From Leisingera sp. ANG59 (GTDB lineage Bacteria > Pseudomonadota > Alphaproteobacteria > Rhodobacterales > Rhodobacteraceae): DNA of 64,000 nucleotides. Positions 8,921 through 20,070 of the stretch are shown piece by piece. The DNA is taken from contig NZ_WLCM01000001.1 in assembly GCF_013317235.1 (NCBI RefSeq), positions 321,552 to 385,551 of the forward strand, written 5' to 3'. The notes beneath the pieces were generated by a model. The model ran no database searches. It had not been told where the DNA came from and was given only the letters and a program-made list of their open reading frames with translations. The position numbers and the translations under genes are program-made. Positions within the stretch are counted from its first letter, which is position 1. Every line of letters begins with the position of its first letter.

Positions 8921-9421
8921 ATGCGCGTTGGTCTGTATCCCGGCACCTTCGACCCGATCACCATCGGGCATATCGACATCATCCGCCGTGCCAGCGCACT
9001 GGTGGACAAGCTGGTGATCGGCGTTGCCATCAACCGCGACAAGGGGCCGCTGTTCCCGCTGGAGGAGCGGGTGGCGATGATCGAGGCGGAATGCGCCAAG
9101 CTGAGTGAAGAGACCGGCACCGAGATCATTGCGCATCCGTTCGAGAATCTGCTGATCGACTGTGCACGCGATGTCGGGGCTCAGATCATTGTGCGCGGGC
9201 TGCGGGCGGTCGCCGATTTCGAATATGAATTCCAGATGGTCGGCATGAACCGGGCGCTGGACAGCTCGATCGAGACCGTGTTCCTGATGGCGGAAGCGCG
9301 GCATCAGGCAATTGCCTCGAAGCTGGTCAAGGAAATCGCACGGCTGGACGGTGACGTGTCGAAGTTTGTCACCCCGCTGGTCAAGGATAAGCTGATGGAG
9401 AGGCTGGGCAAAACCGGCTAG
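8921..9421 (+). CDS. coaD: Phosphopantetheine adenylyltransferase
   Basis: Fourth step of coenzyme A synthesis: 4'-phosphopantetheine plus ATP gives dephospho-CoA. The 166-residue protein has the nucleotidyltransferase signature GTFDPITIGHIDII at the N terminus, with TIGH as the T/HxGH ATP-binding motif, and the conserved RGLRAVADFEYEFQM stretch near residue 90. Length is normal. GCAGGAGG lies close upstream of the ATG. A strong terminator follows. Confidence 0.96.
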   Translation: MRVGLYPGTFDPITIGHIDIIRRASALVDKLVIGVAINRDKGPLFPLEERVAMIEAECAKLSEETGTEIIAHPFENLLIDCARDVGAQIIVRGLRAVADFEYEFQMVGMNRALDSSIETVFLMAEARHQAIASKLVKEIARLDGDVSKFVTPLVKDKLMERLGKTG

Positions 9422-9447
9422 AGGCCGCCGCAGGGGCAGTGAAGTGA

Positions 9448-9468
9448 AGCCGGGCAGGGTGCCCGGCT
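9448..9468 (+). terminator. Rho-independent terminator of coaD
   Basis: Stem AGCCGGGCA / TGCCCGGCT with a GGG loop, followed directly by a seven-T run on the plus strand, 26 bp after the coaD stop codon. Confidence 0.92.
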
Positions 9469-9499
9469 TTTTTTGCTTCTTTTGTGTTGCGGGCACTGG

Positions 9500-9643
9500 T
9501 TAGCGCCAGAAAGCGGCCCAGTCGATCAGCGCAAACAGCTTCTTGCCAAGGAAAATCATGTGCCGGTCGCCGAACAGGGCAATGTCGATCACGGCGGCAG
9601 CAATCAGGAAAAGCCCGAGGTAAATGGCAATCCGGTTGGTCAT
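9500..9643 (-). CDS. Small single-span membrane protein (47 residues)
   Basis: Short ORF downstream of gap on the same strand. It begins MTNRIAIYLGLFLIAAAVID and ends IDWAAFWR, predicting one transmembrane helix at about residues 5-24 and a basic, cytosolic-type C-terminal half (GDRHMIFLGKK). GCGGAGC sits 6 bp before the ATG, a good ribosome site. The frame is closed by a TAA and lies between the putative gap terminator and the coaD terminator. I recall similar small proteins beside gap in Rhodobacteraceae but cannot assign a function. Confidence 0.65.
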   Translation of the reverse strand: MTNRIAIYLGLFLIAAAVIDIALFGDRHMIFLGKKLFALIDWAAFWR

Positions 9644-9666
9644 GAAAGCTCCGCCGCAAAGGAAAA

Positions 9667-9693
9667 CGCCCGCCCAGATAACCTGAGCGGGCG
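9667..9693 (-). terminator. Probable terminator of gap
   Basis: Stem CGCCCGC / GCGGGCG 27 bp beyond the gap stop codon. The minus-strand reading continues GTTTTCCTTTG. It lies before the 47-residue ORF, so read-through may be needed to express that ORF. Confidence 0.6.
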
Positions 9694-9719
9694 CTAATTC
9701 TCAAGCCGTTAGGCCTTGA

Positions 9720-10721
<1,002 letters not shown>

Positions 10722-10756
10722 GAGTACGTCTCCAAGCGAGCAAAACCTTTGGCCGC

Positions 10757-10784
10757 CATATAGACCGGGGCGGATGTGGTCTAA
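10757..10784 (-). promoter_or_regulatory. Probable gap promoter
   Basis: On the minus strand, TTAGAC (10779-10784) and TATATG (10757-10762) are separated by 16 bp and lie 36 bp upstream of the gap start codon. They resemble -35 and -10 boxes of a sigma-70 promoter. Confidence 0.5.
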
Positions 10785-10811
10785 AGGGGTAAAAGCGTCA
10801 TTAAATGAAAC

Positions 10812-10898
10812 TGTTAGCGCAAAAAGCGCACGGTTGCGCTAACGGTATGCGGCGGTGGCGGTAACGGAAAACCGGCCCCGGGCACGGTGGCGCTAACG
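10812..10898. promoter_or_regulatory. Cluster of three CceR/LacI-like operator sites upstream of gap
   Basis: Three 14-bp elements share one or both arms of TGTTAGC/GCTAACA: 10812-10825 (TGTTAGCGCAAAAA), 10831-10844 (CGGTTGCGCTAACG) and 10885-10898 (CGGTGGCGCTAACG). The first and second together also form a perfect inverted repeat of GTTAGCGCAA and TTGCGCTAAC. The motif matches what I recall for CceR, the LacI-family central-carbon regulator of Rhodobacter sphaeroides. The sites lie upstream of the gap -35 box, a position suited to activation; they could also affect the divergent gene at 10966. Confidence 0.6.
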
Positions 10899-10965
10899 CT
10901 TGTGCTGCGGCGCGGAAGCGGGCAGATTGCCACTCAGACGCGAACAGGGATAAAAGGGATTTGGC

Positions 10966-11940
10966 ATGAGCGGTTTGCTGGCGCTGCTGGATGACGTGGC
11001 GGGGATTGCCAAGGTGGCGGCGGCCTCGGTCGACGATGTGGCGGCGGCGGCGGGCAAGGCCGGTGCCAAGACCGCCGGTGTGATCATCGACGATGCCGCG
11101 GTGACCCCCAAGTACCTGCAGGGCTTTGCACCTGCGCGCGAACTGCCGATCATCTGGCGCATCACCCGCGGGTCGCTTTTCAACAAGCTGATCCTGCTGA
11201 TGCCGGTCGCCATGCTGCTGGCTAATTTTGCGCCCTGGGCAATCACGCCCTTATTGATGCTGGGCGGGTCATACTTGTGCTTTGAAGGCGCGGAAAAGAT
11301 CTTTCACGTGCTGTTCCCGCACGCGAGCCACGCCATTGACGAGGACATGAGCATCAAGGACCCCGGCCATCTTGAGGAGCAGAAGATCAGGGGTGCGATC
11401 AAGACCGACTTCATCCTGTCGGCGGAAATCATGACCATCGCGCTGGCTGCCATCGAGGCGCCGAACGTCTGGATGCAGGCGGCAACGCTGGCTGTGGTGG
11501 CGATCGGCGTGACGGTTGCGGTCTACGGGTCTGTTGCGCTGATCGTGAAGATGGACGATGTCGGCCTGTTCCTGGCCGAGAACGCCCGCACCGGTCTTGG
11601 CCGCGGGCTGGGGCGCGGGCTGGTCAAGTTCATGCCGGTGCTGATGAAGATCCTGTCGGTGGTCGGCACCGCAGCGATGCTGTGGGTCGGCGGCTCCATC
11701 ATCATCCACGGGCTGGAGGTGCTGGGCTTTGGCTGGTTGGGCCACCACATCCACGACTGGGCCTATGCCGTGGGCCACGCGGTTCCAGAAGGCTGGATGG
11801 GCTTTGCCGAGTGGACCGCCAAAGCGGCGATGGACGGGGTGTTTGGCCTGGCACTGGGGCTCTTGCTGATCCCGGTGGCGACCAAGGTGATCGGGCCGGT
11901 AGCCGGCAAACTGTCCGGCAGTTTCGCTTCCAAGCGGTGA
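10966..11940 (+). CDS. DUF808 family inner-membrane protein
   Basis: Integral membrane protein of 324 residues resembling the DUF808 family (E. coli YedI). The N terminus MSGLLALLDDVAGIAKVAAASVDDVAAAAGKA and the segment GGSYLCFEGAEKIFHVLF near residue 105 are typical of the family. Several hydrophobic segments follow (about residues 85-105, 145-185, 220-255 and 290-315). The molecular function of the family is not established. It diverges from gap across a region with the putative CceR sites; no operon partner is obvious. Confidence 0.88.
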   Translation: MSGLLALLDDVAGIAKVAAASVDDVAAAAGKAGAKTAGVIIDDAAVTPKYLQGFAPARELPIIWRITRGSLFNKLILLMPVAMLLANFAPWAITPLLMLGGSYLCFEGAEKIFHVLFPHASHAIDEDMSIKDPGHLEEQKIRGAIKTDFILSAEIMTIALAAIEAPNVWMQAATLAVVAIGVTVAVYGSVALIVKMDDVGLFLAENARTGLGRGLGRGLVKFMPVLMKILSVVGTAAMLWVGGSIIIHGLEVLGFGWLGHHIHDWAYAVGHAVPEGWMGFAEWTAKAAMDGVFGLALGLLLIPVATKVIGPVAGKLSGSFASKR

Positions 11941-12115
11941 ACCGACAGTCATGAAAACGGCAAATTCGACGGAAGATTTACTGGCAGATAACCTCTGCCG
12001 GCTTTAATGCGCGGCGGGTTCCGGCCTGGATGCGGCGGCAAGCACCTGGTGGCGGACGTCAGGCGGCAGCGGTAGCATCCGGCTGGATTGTCATTGATTA
12101 AAAGAGGGTTACACA

Positions 12116-12673
12116 GTGAAAAAACCGATCCTTGGCACCGTTGTGCTGTGCATATCTGCCGCCACGCACGTCTTTGCAGAGGAAACTTGCGGCACGTTGT
12201 GCCAGCCGGAGTTCTATCAAACTGCCACGCCCGCTGCGGTGCAGCAGCTGATTGCAGAGGGCGAGGACGTCAATGCCCTGGGATCAATGGGTCGCTCGCC
12301 GCTGCATTTTGCCGGAAATGCCAGCCCGGAAACCATCCGCTCGCTGATTGACGCCGGCGCGGTTATCGGGGCCCCTGACTCTCTCGACCGAAAACCGATC
12401 CATTTTGTTTCGGCCGTTGCCGGTCCCGAGAATGTGCTGGTTCTGCTCAAGGCCGGTGCGGACCCGAATGCACGCACTGCCAACAATTGGACGCCGCTGC
12501 ACGGGGTGGCGAAATGGGGGCGGCCGGAAACCATCCGGGTGCTGCTGGATGCCGGTGCGGATCCTGCAGCCGTAAACGACATGGGAGAAACTCCCTATGA
12601 CCTGGTAGGCAACAATACCCGGGTTCTGGAATCGGAAGAATTTCAAGTTCTGAAAGACGCCAAGAAGCAGTAG
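12116..12673 (+). CDS. Exported ankyrin-repeat protein
   Basis: Secreted or periplasmic protein of 185 residues. A GTG start is used, preceded by AAGAGGG. The first 20 residues (KKPILGTVVLCISAATHVFA) form a Sec signal peptide, with cleavage likely after VFA. Two CG-flanked cysteines (EETCGTLCQPEF) begin the mature protein and may form a disulfide. Three to four ankyrin repeats follow: GRSPLHFAGNASPETIRSLI, RKPIHFVSAVAGPENVLVLL, WTPLHGVAKWGRPETIRVLL and a truncated cap GETPYDLV. Ankyrin repeats mediate protein binding; the partner is unknown. It is monocistronic between DUF808 and the tkt terminator. Confidence 0.87.
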   Translation: MKKPILGTVVLCISAATHVFAEETCGTLCQPEFYQTATPAAVQQLIAEGEDVNALGSMGRSPLHFAGNASPETIRSLIDAGAVIGAPDSLDRKPIHFVSAVAGPENVLVLLKAGADPNARTANNWTPLHGVAKWGRPETIRVLLDAGADPAAVNDMGETPYDLVGNNTRVLESEEFQVLKDAKKQ

Positions 12674-12735
12674 CCGGCCGAGGGCCCGGCGGCTGCATCC
12701 GGCAGGACGGCCAATCGGGCAAGACGACCAAAAAG

Positions 12736-12762
12736 AAAGGACGCCAGCAGCTGACGTCCTTT
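12736..12762 (-). terminator. Rho-independent terminator of tkt
   Basis: Stem AAAGGACG / CGTCCTTT with the minus-strand reading followed by CTTTTTGG, located 30 bp after the tkt stop codon. Confidence 0.75.
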
Positions 12763-12791
12763 CCCTGTTCAACCTGCACCTAAAGCGCGGT

Positions 12792-14813
12792 CTAGCCCAG
12801 CAGATCTTTCACCTTTGCCACTGCACCCTCGGCGGTGATGCCGAAGCGCTCGAACAGCTCGCCTGCCGGGGCAGAGGCGCCGAAACGGTCCATGCCGACG
12901 AAACCGGCTTTCTTCTCCTGGCCGCGCTCGCCCAGCAGCCAGCGGTCCCAGCCGCCGTCGCGCACGGCCGCCTCGATGCCGACGCGCACCGGGCCTGCGG
13001 GCAGGACCTTGCGGCGGTAGGCTTCGTCCTGCGCGGCAAACAGCTCCATGCAGGGCATGGAGACCACGCGGGTGCCGATGCCTTCGGCTTCCAGCTTGGC
13101 CTTGGCTTCCATCGCGACGGAGACCTCGGAGCCGGTGGCGATCAGGATCACCTGGCGCTTGTTTTCTGCTTCGGCCAGCACGTAGGCGCCTTTTTCGACC
13201 ATGTTGGTCAGCTTGTGCTCGGTCCGGACGGTCGGCAGGTTCTGACGGGTCAGGGTCATCACCGACGGGGTTTCCTTGGCGGTCAGGGCGATTTCCCAGG
13301 CCTCGGCGGTTTCCACGGTGTCGGCCGGGCGGAACACATAGGTGTTCGGGGTGGCGCGGCAGATCGCCAGATGTTCCACCGGCTGGTGGGTCGGGCCGTC
13401 TTCGCCGACACCGATCGAGTCGTGGGTCATCACGAACACAGTCGGGATCTTCGACAGGGCCGCCAGGCGCATCGCCGGGCGGGCATAGTCGGTGAAGCAG
13501 AAGAAGGTGCCGCCATAGGGGCGCATGCCGCCGTGCAGCGCCATGCCGTTCATTGCTGCGGCCATGCCGTGCTCGCGGATGCCCCAGTAGACATAGCGGC
13601 CCTTGCGGTTGTCGGTGTCGAAGACGCCCAGGTCGCCGGTCTTGGTGTTGTTGGAGCCGGTGAGGTCGGCGGAGCCGCCCACGGTTTCCGGCATGATCGG
13701 GTTGATCACTTCCAGCGCCATCTCAGACGACTTGCGGGTGGCAACCTTGGGCTGGGTCTCGGAAACCTGCTTTTTCAGCGCCTTGATGGTCGCTGACAGC
13801 TTTTTCGGCGCGTCCAGCGCATAGGCACGGTTGAAACGGTCCTGCTTCTGCTGGGAGATTTCCGCGAAGCGGCCTTCCCAGGCTTCGCGTTCGGACTTGC
13901 CGCGGGCACCGATCTCTTCCCACTGCGATTTGATCGCTGCCGGGACCTCGAACGGGCCGCCAGTCCAGCCGTAGGCGTCCTTGGCCGCCTGCAGCTGGTC
14001 CTTGTCGGTCAGCGCGCCGTGGCCCTTGGAGGTGTCCTGCGCGGCGTGGCCCAGGGCGATGTGGGTCTTGCAGGCGATCATCGAGGGTTTCTTGGACTTC
14101 TTCGCCGCGATGATGGCCTCGTCGATGGCCTTGGGGTCGTGGCCGTCGATCTCCAGCACCTGCCAGCCGGACGCCTTGAAGCGCTGCACCTGATTGGTGC
14201 GGTCGCTGAGGTCCACGGTGCCGTCAATGGTGATGTTGTTGTTGTCCCAGAAGACAATCAGCTTGCCCAGCTGGTGGCGCCCGGCGAGGCCGATCGCCTC
14301 CTGGCTGATGCCCTCCATCAGGCAGCCGTCGCCGGCAATCACATAGGTGTGGTGATCAACCACCTTGCGGCCGTAGTGGGCGCGCTGCATTTCTTCGGCC
14401 ATGGCAAAGCCGACGGCGTTGGAGATGCCCTGGCCCAGCGGGCCGGTGGTGACTTCAACCGCGTCGATCAGGAAGTTCTCCGGGTGGCCTGCGGTAATCG
14501 CACCGGTCTGGCGGAAGTTCTTGATCTGATCCAGGGTAACCTGCTTATCGCCGGTGAGATACAGCAGCGCGTAGATCAGCATTGAGCCGTGGCCCGCCGA
14601 CAGGATGAACCGGTCGCGGTCCGGCCAAGCCGGGTTGGATGCGTCGAATTTCATGTGCTTTTCGAACAGCACGGTGGCCACGTCGGCCATGCCGATAGGC
14701 ATGCCGGTATGGCCGGAGTTGGCGGCGGCGACGGCGTCCAGAGCCAGCGCGCGGATGGCGGCGGCTTTGTTCCAATGTTCGGGATTGGCGGTGCGCAGGG
14801 CTGTCAGGTCCAC
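12792..14813 (-). CDS. tkt: Transketolase
   Basis: Thiamine-diphosphate enzyme of 673 residues that shuttles two-carbon ketol units in the non-oxidative pentose phosphate pathway. Motifs: [16 protein letters not shown] near residue 35, the TPP/Mg site [13 protein letters not shown] with NNNITIDG near 155-190, and the pyrimidine-domain segment [14 protein letters not shown] near 415 containing the conserved Glu. Length is full. In the upstream region TGTTAACGCCAAAG near the start codon weakly resembles the CceR motif seen at gap. Divergent from the division genes at 15057. Confidence 0.96.
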   Translation of the reverse strand: MDLTALRTANPEHWNKAAAIRALALDAVAAANSGHTGMPIGMADVATVLFEKHMKFDASNPAWPDRDRFILSAGHGSMLIYALLYLTGDKQVTLDQIKNFRQTGAITAGHPENFLIDAVEVTTGPLGQGISNAVGFAMAEEMQRAHYGRKVVDHHTYVIAGDGCLMEGISQEAIGLAGRHQLGKLIVFWDNNNITIDGTVDLSDRTNQVQRFKASGWQVLEIDGHDPKAIDEAIIAAKKSKKPSMIACKTHIALGHAAQDTSKGHGALTDKDQLQAAKDAYGWTGGPFEVPAAIKSQWEEIGARGKSEREAWEGRFAEISQQKQDRFNRAYALDAPKKLSATIKALKKQVSETQPKVATRKSSEMALEVINPIMPETVGGSADLTGSNNTKTGDLGVFDTDNRKGRYVYWGIREHGMAAAMNGMALHGGMRPYGGTFFCFTDYARPAMRLAALSKIPTVFVMTHDSIGVGEDGPTHQPVEHLAICRATPNTYVFRPADTVETAEAWEIALTAKETPSVMTLTRQNLPTVRTEHKLTNMVEKGAYVLAEAENKRQVILIATGSEVSVAMEAKAKLEAEGIGTRVVSMPCMELFAAQDEAYRRKVLPAGPVRVGIEAAVRDGGWDRWLLGERGQEKKAGFVGMDRFGASAPAGELFERFGITAEGAVAKVKDLLG

Positions 14814-15056
14814 TTGGATTGTCCTTTGGCGTTAACAGGCATTTGCAGCGCTCAATAACAGCGATGAGCCAAAGATCAAGCGTGGTTGCGCCGATCGCCG
14901 GTATTCTGCGCGAACTTGGCGCGGCAAGTGGTTGAAACGCAAAGGGGGGTGATTTATCCCTGAAACGGAAGAACTGGCCCATGCCGGCCGCGCGTGTTCG
15001 ATTCGGGCAGGCAGCGGGGCGACAAAGGAACGGCAGGGTGCGGGTGAGGGACAGGC

Positions 15057-15902
15057 ATGAACCAGATTGAAGAATTGCAGGGCCGCATCCAGGCCGCGCT
15101 GGAGCGCATCAGCGCAGGCTCTGCCGCGCTGCAGGAGGCACGCGCGGCGGACAAGGTCAAGGCGGAGGAAGCTGCGGCCGCCGCTGTTCAGGCCGCTGAG
15201 GCCGCTGCTGCCGGGGCTGCAAATGCAGAGCTGGAGCAGGCGCTCGACGAGGAAAGGACTGCCAACGCCCAGCTGGAAGAACGGGTGAAGGTGCTGCATG
15301 CCCGTCTCAAGGAGGCCGAAAGCAGCGCGCCTGCCGGTTCCGCCAGCAGCGCAGATGTCGCCGCGATGGAAGCCGAGTTGCAGCTGTTGCGCAACGAGGC
15401 CGGCGACCCGGCCGAGAAACAGGCGCTGCGGGCTGAAGTTTCCCGTTTGAAGGCCGATATGGAGGCGGCAGCCAATACCGCTGCCAGTGCCCGTGAAGCG
15501 CTGGAGGATGAGCTGGCCGAGGCCAGGGCGGCCATTGACGGCCTCAAGGCGCAGCTGGAGGCTGCGCAGGCCGCAGATGGTGCGGCGGCGGAGCAGCCCG
15601 CCGTGGTGCCGGATATGAGCGCCGAACTGGAGCGCCAGAACGAAGCGCTGGTGCGGCTGGACAGCGAATTGCAGCAGCTGCGCCAGGCCAATGAGGAGCT
15701 GCGCGCCTCCAATGCCGCCTTGCGCGAGGCCAACGCGCAAAGCCTGGGGGATGCCGGGCTGATCAATACGGCAATGGAAGCTGAAATCGAAGGGCTGCGC
15801 GCCGCGCAGGCCAGCGATCAGGCCCAGGTCAACGCTGTTCTGGCCAAGCTGGAGCCGCTGCTGGTCAACGCCCGCAACCTGCCCGAAGGAGAGGAAGTCT
15901 GA
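15057..15902 (+). CDS. ZauP-like coiled-coil protein upstream of zapA
   Basis: Protein of 281 residues, strikingly rich in Ala, Glu and Leu (for example EEAAAAAVQAAEAAAAGAA), predicting a nearly continuous coiled coil with no enzyme domain and no signal peptide. Its stop codon overlaps the zapA start in an ATGA. In Caulobacter, the coiled-coil protein ZauP is encoded directly upstream of ZapA and works with it to focus the Z-ring; position and architecture suggest the same role here. Sequence in coiled coils is low-complexity, so the assignment rests on gene order plus structure type. Confidence 0.72.
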   Translation: MNQIEELQGRIQAALERISAGSAALQEARAADKVKAEEAAAAAVQAAEAAAAGAANAELEQALDEERTANAQLEERVKVLHARLKEAESSAPAGSASSADVAAMEAELQLLRNEAGDPAEKQALRAEVSRLKADMEAAANTAASAREALEDELAEARAAIDGLKAQLEAAQAADGAAAEQPAVVPDMSAELERQNEALVRLDSELQQLRQANEELRASNAALREANAQSLGDAGLINTAMEAEIEGLRAAQASDQAQVNAVLAKLEPLLVNARNLPEGEEV

Positions 15903-16297
15903 TGCCCGAAGTGACCATTCATATCGGCGGCCGCGGCTTTGAAGTCTCCTGTCAGGAGGGTGAGGAAAGCTATCTGCACGCTGCAGCCAAGATGCTGGAT
16001 GACGAAGCGCAAGTGCTGTCGGACCAGATCGGCCGCATGCCCGAAGCGCGGATGCTTCTGATGGCGGGGCTGATGCTGGCGGACAAGACCGCCGCGGTCG
16101 AGGACCGGATCAAGGAAGTCGAGGCCGAACTGGCCGAACGCATGCAGGAGCTGGAAGCGCTGAAAGCCGCGCCGCCGCCGGAGCCTGAACGGATCGAAAT
16201 CCCGGTGGTGCCGCCGCAAGTGACCGAAAGCCTGGCCGAGCTGGCAGCCCGCACTGAGGCGCTGGCCCAGGAGATCGAGGAACAGGCGGCAGGCTGA
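15902..16297 (+). CDS. zapA: Cell division protein ZapA
   Basis: FtsZ-ring associated protein of 131 residues that bundles FtsZ filaments. The N-terminal MPEVTIHIGGRGFEVSCQEGEE is the typical ZapA beta-hairpin region, and residues 20-110 contain the family helix pair (SYLHAAAKMLDDEA, then ARMLLMAGLMLADK). A Pro/Glu-rich tail follows. It overlaps the upstream coiled-coil gene by an ATGA, indicating translational coupling. A bidirectional terminator follows 33 bp after the stop codon. Confidence 0.92.
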   Translation: MPEVTIHIGGRGFEVSCQEGEESYLHAAAKMLDDEAQVLSDQIGRMPEARMLLMAGLMLADKTAAVEDRIKEVEAELAERMQELEALKAAPPPEPERIEIPVVPPQVTESLAELAARTEALAQEIEEQAAG

Positions 16298-16330
16298 GGC
16301 CGTTGCCCCAAGACATTGCGATAAAAGGAA

Positions 16331-16351
16331 AAGGCGCCGCAAGGGCGCCTT
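16331..16351. terminator. Bidirectional terminator between zapA and grxD
   Basis: Stem AAGGCGCC / GGCGCCTT with a GCAAG loop between convergent genes. A T-run follows on the plus strand and TTTTCCTTTT on the minus strand. Confidence 0.92.
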
Positions 16352-16380
16352 TTTTTGGTTGCGGAGGATGGCGCCTGGGA

Positions 16381-16743
16381 TCAGGCGTTGGCTTCGCGGA
16401 TCTTGTCGGCGGCGTCCTTGTTGAAGGCGATGCCGTTGTCCTCGAACAAGGTGTCCAGCTCCGACGACAGGGCCATCTCGGTGATGATGTCGCAGCCGCC
16501 CACGAATTCACCCTTCACATAGAGCTGCGGGATGGTCGGCCAGTCGGAATATTCCTTGATGCCCGAACGGATCTCTTCGTCAGCCAGCACGTTCACGTCG
16601 GTGTAATCCACGCCGATGTAGTTTAGCACCGCTGCCACGCGCGAGGAGAAGCCGCACTGCGGCATTTCCTTGGTGCCTTTCATGTAGAGCACCACGTCAT
16701 TGGCTTTGACGGTTTCGTCGATGCGGGTCTTTGCGTCGGTCAT
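16381..16743 (-). CDS. grxD: Monothiol glutaredoxin (Grx4 family)
   Basis: Glutathione-dependent [2Fe-2S] carrier of 120 residues. The active site is MPQCGFSSR near residue 32; CGFS is the hallmark of monothiol glutaredoxins, which bind a bridging cluster rather than act as disulfide reductases. [19 protein letters not shown] near residue 72 gives the cis-Pro and glutathione contacts. The start ATG overlaps the stop of a small upstream ORF (ATGA) and bolA lies just before that. Grx4 and BolA proteins form heterodimers in Fe-S delivery and iron sensing, so this small cluster is functionally coherent. Confidence 0.95.
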   Translation of the reverse strand: MTDAKTRIDETVKANDVVLYMKGTKEMPQCGFSSRVAAVLNYIGVDYTDVNVLADEEIRSGIKEYSDWPTIPQLYVKGEFVGGCDIITEMALSSELDTLFEDNGIAFNKDAADKIREANA

Positions 16744-16883
16744 ATGTCGTTGTCCTTTTCGTCGTGCCGCCGAGGGTGGACCGGCATGAAGTCTTTGAGT
16801 GCGAGATACGTTACAATGGGCAGCAATAAAAGGGCTGCAGCCGCAGAAACTTGCTCTCCCGCAAACTCTAGCAGCCAGTCCAA
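16740..16883 (-). CDS. Candidate small membrane protein between bolA and grxD (47 residues)
   Basis: Unlisted short ORF filling the gap between bolA and grxD on the same strand. It starts with TTG at 16883, 4 bp after the bolA TAA, and its TGA overlaps the grxD ATG as ATGA. The product reads [19 protein letters not shown], continues hydrophobic through [10 protein letters not shown], and ends in a charged tail [12 protein letters not shown]. That predicts one transmembrane helix of about 20 residues with a hydrophilic C terminus. The tight packing argues for a real, translationally coupled gene; the TTG start and lack of a strong ribosome site count against it. Function unknown. Confidence 0.55.
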   Translation of the reverse strand: MDWLLEFAGEQVSAAAALLLLPIVTYLALKDFMPVHPRRHDEKDNDI

Positions 16884-16887
16884 GAGG

Positions 16888-17124
16888 TTATTCCGGCGCC
16901 TTGGTGGTCAGCGCCAGCGCGTGCAGCTCGCCGTCGGGGCCGTCCATCTTGCCTTTCAGCGCGGCATAGACGGCGCGTTGCTGCTGGACGCGGTTTTTGC
17001 CGCGGAAGCTTTCGTCGACAACCATCGCTGACATGTGCACGCCGTCGGAGCCGCCGACCTGAATTTCAGCGTCCGGGAAGGCTTCGCGCAGCAGTTCTTC
17101 GATTTCGTGGGCTTGCATGGGCAT
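16888..17124 (-). CDS. BolA family protein
   Basis: Partner of monothiol glutaredoxin in Fe-S/iron regulation; 78 residues, close to the short BolA class. The start at 17124 (MPMQAHEIEELLREAFPDAEI) follows AAAGGAC by about 9 bp; longer upstream reading is non-homologous. The family signature VQQQRAVYAALKGKM and the helix-loop GSDGVHMSAMVVDESFRGKNR are present, with a conserved His (VHMSAMV) that may ligate the shared cluster. grxD follows after a small overlapping ORF. Subtype (BolA1-like or IbaG/YrbA-like) is unresolved. Confidence 0.9.
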   Translation of the reverse strand: MPMQAHEIEELLREAFPDAEIQVGGSDGVHMSAMVVDESFRGKNRVQQQRAVYAALKGKMDGPDGELHALALTTKAPE

Positions 17125-17189
17125 CCGGGGAAGTCCTTTGTCTTGTTTGGTAAAAATGTAGGTGTGCGCCGTCGGCTGTGCAAGCAGGA

Positions 17190-17708
17190 TTAGGGCTGGC
17201 CCGGTGCAAAAGGCGCGATGGTTTCGACAAATTCCGGCACCGCCGCCAGGGCCGCCTGCACCGCGTCTTCCTCGAAATCCCAGATCGAGGACGGGGTGCC
17301 GGGGCACAGTGCGGCGGTCAGCTCCGAGCAGCGGTTTCGCAGGTCCTTGGGCAACGGCAGCGCCGCGGCTTCCTGCAGAACCAGCAGCGCCTCGTGGATC
17401 GGCCGCAGCACCCGCAGGGCATAGGTCATATGGGTCAGCAGATCCGGGTCGTCGTGCCAGGTCTCGCCTTCGAACAGTTCCTGTATCACCCGCTGGCCAG
17501 CGCCTGCGCAGGAATAGGCGACGCAGCCGCCAAAGCCGCAAGCGTCCAAATCGCTGTGGATGCTGCAGTGAAAATCCGGTGCAAGATTGGGGCAGGGCGC
17601 GTCTGCCGCCTTCAACAGGCCGAAATCCTCATGCGCCTCAAACGGATAGGCCACACAGCACAGGGCTGCGCAGCGGCTGCAATCCTCTGTCAGCTCAGGC
17701 AGGGTCAT
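17190..17708 (-). CDS. Cysteine-rich protein of unknown function
   Basis: Protein of 172 residues with an N-terminal cysteine array: DCSRCAALCCVAYPF near residue 10, then PCPNLAPDFHCSIH and ACGFGGCVAYSCAGAGQR up to about residue 68. The C-terminal half is helical and lacks recognisable motifs. The pattern resembles a CxxC module I recall from the N termini of some pentapeptide-repeat proteins and is vaguely YkgJ-like, so metal or Fe-S binding is plausible. The start at 17708 is preferred because the purL terminator lies inside any longer version. It lies 65 bp before bolA and could be in the same transcript. Confidence 0.72.
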   Translation of the reverse strand: MTLPELTEDCSRCAALCCVAYPFEAHEDFGLLKAADAPCPNLAPDFHCSIHSDLDACGFGGCVAYSCAGAGQRVIQELFEGETWHDDPDLLTHMTYALRVLRPIHEALLVLQEAAALPLPKDLRNRCSELTAALCPGTPSSIWDFEEDAVQAALAAVPEFVETIAPFAPGQP

Positions 17709-17737
17709 GGGCGGGCGCTCCCAGGGGCAAAGAAAAA

Positions 17738-17762
17738 GGCGGGACGGCTGCGCCATCCCGCC
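17738..17762 (-). terminator. Rho-independent terminator of purL
   Basis: Stem GGCGGGA / TCCCGCC extended by GGC / GCC after one mismatch, 40 bp past the purL stop. The minus-strand reading continues TTTTTCTTTG. Confidence 0.85.
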
Positions 17763-17801
17763 AATGTTCATGTATCAATCGCTGCCTGCTTGGGCCAGCG
17801 A

Positions 17802-19967
<2,166 letters not shown>

Positions 19968-20070
19968 CCGTAAACGTCCCCAATGGCTGCGATTGCGCGC
20001 CTTTTAGAGCAAGCTTTGCCATTGGGAAAGAGGGGTTGCGCAAACGGATGCACGCAGAGTGGCCGCAGGG

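Noticed and set aside
17125..17541. N-terminal extension of bolA by more than 100 codons
   Set aside because: Runs antisense-like through the Cys-rich gene in another frame; BolA homology and ribosome site begin at 17124.
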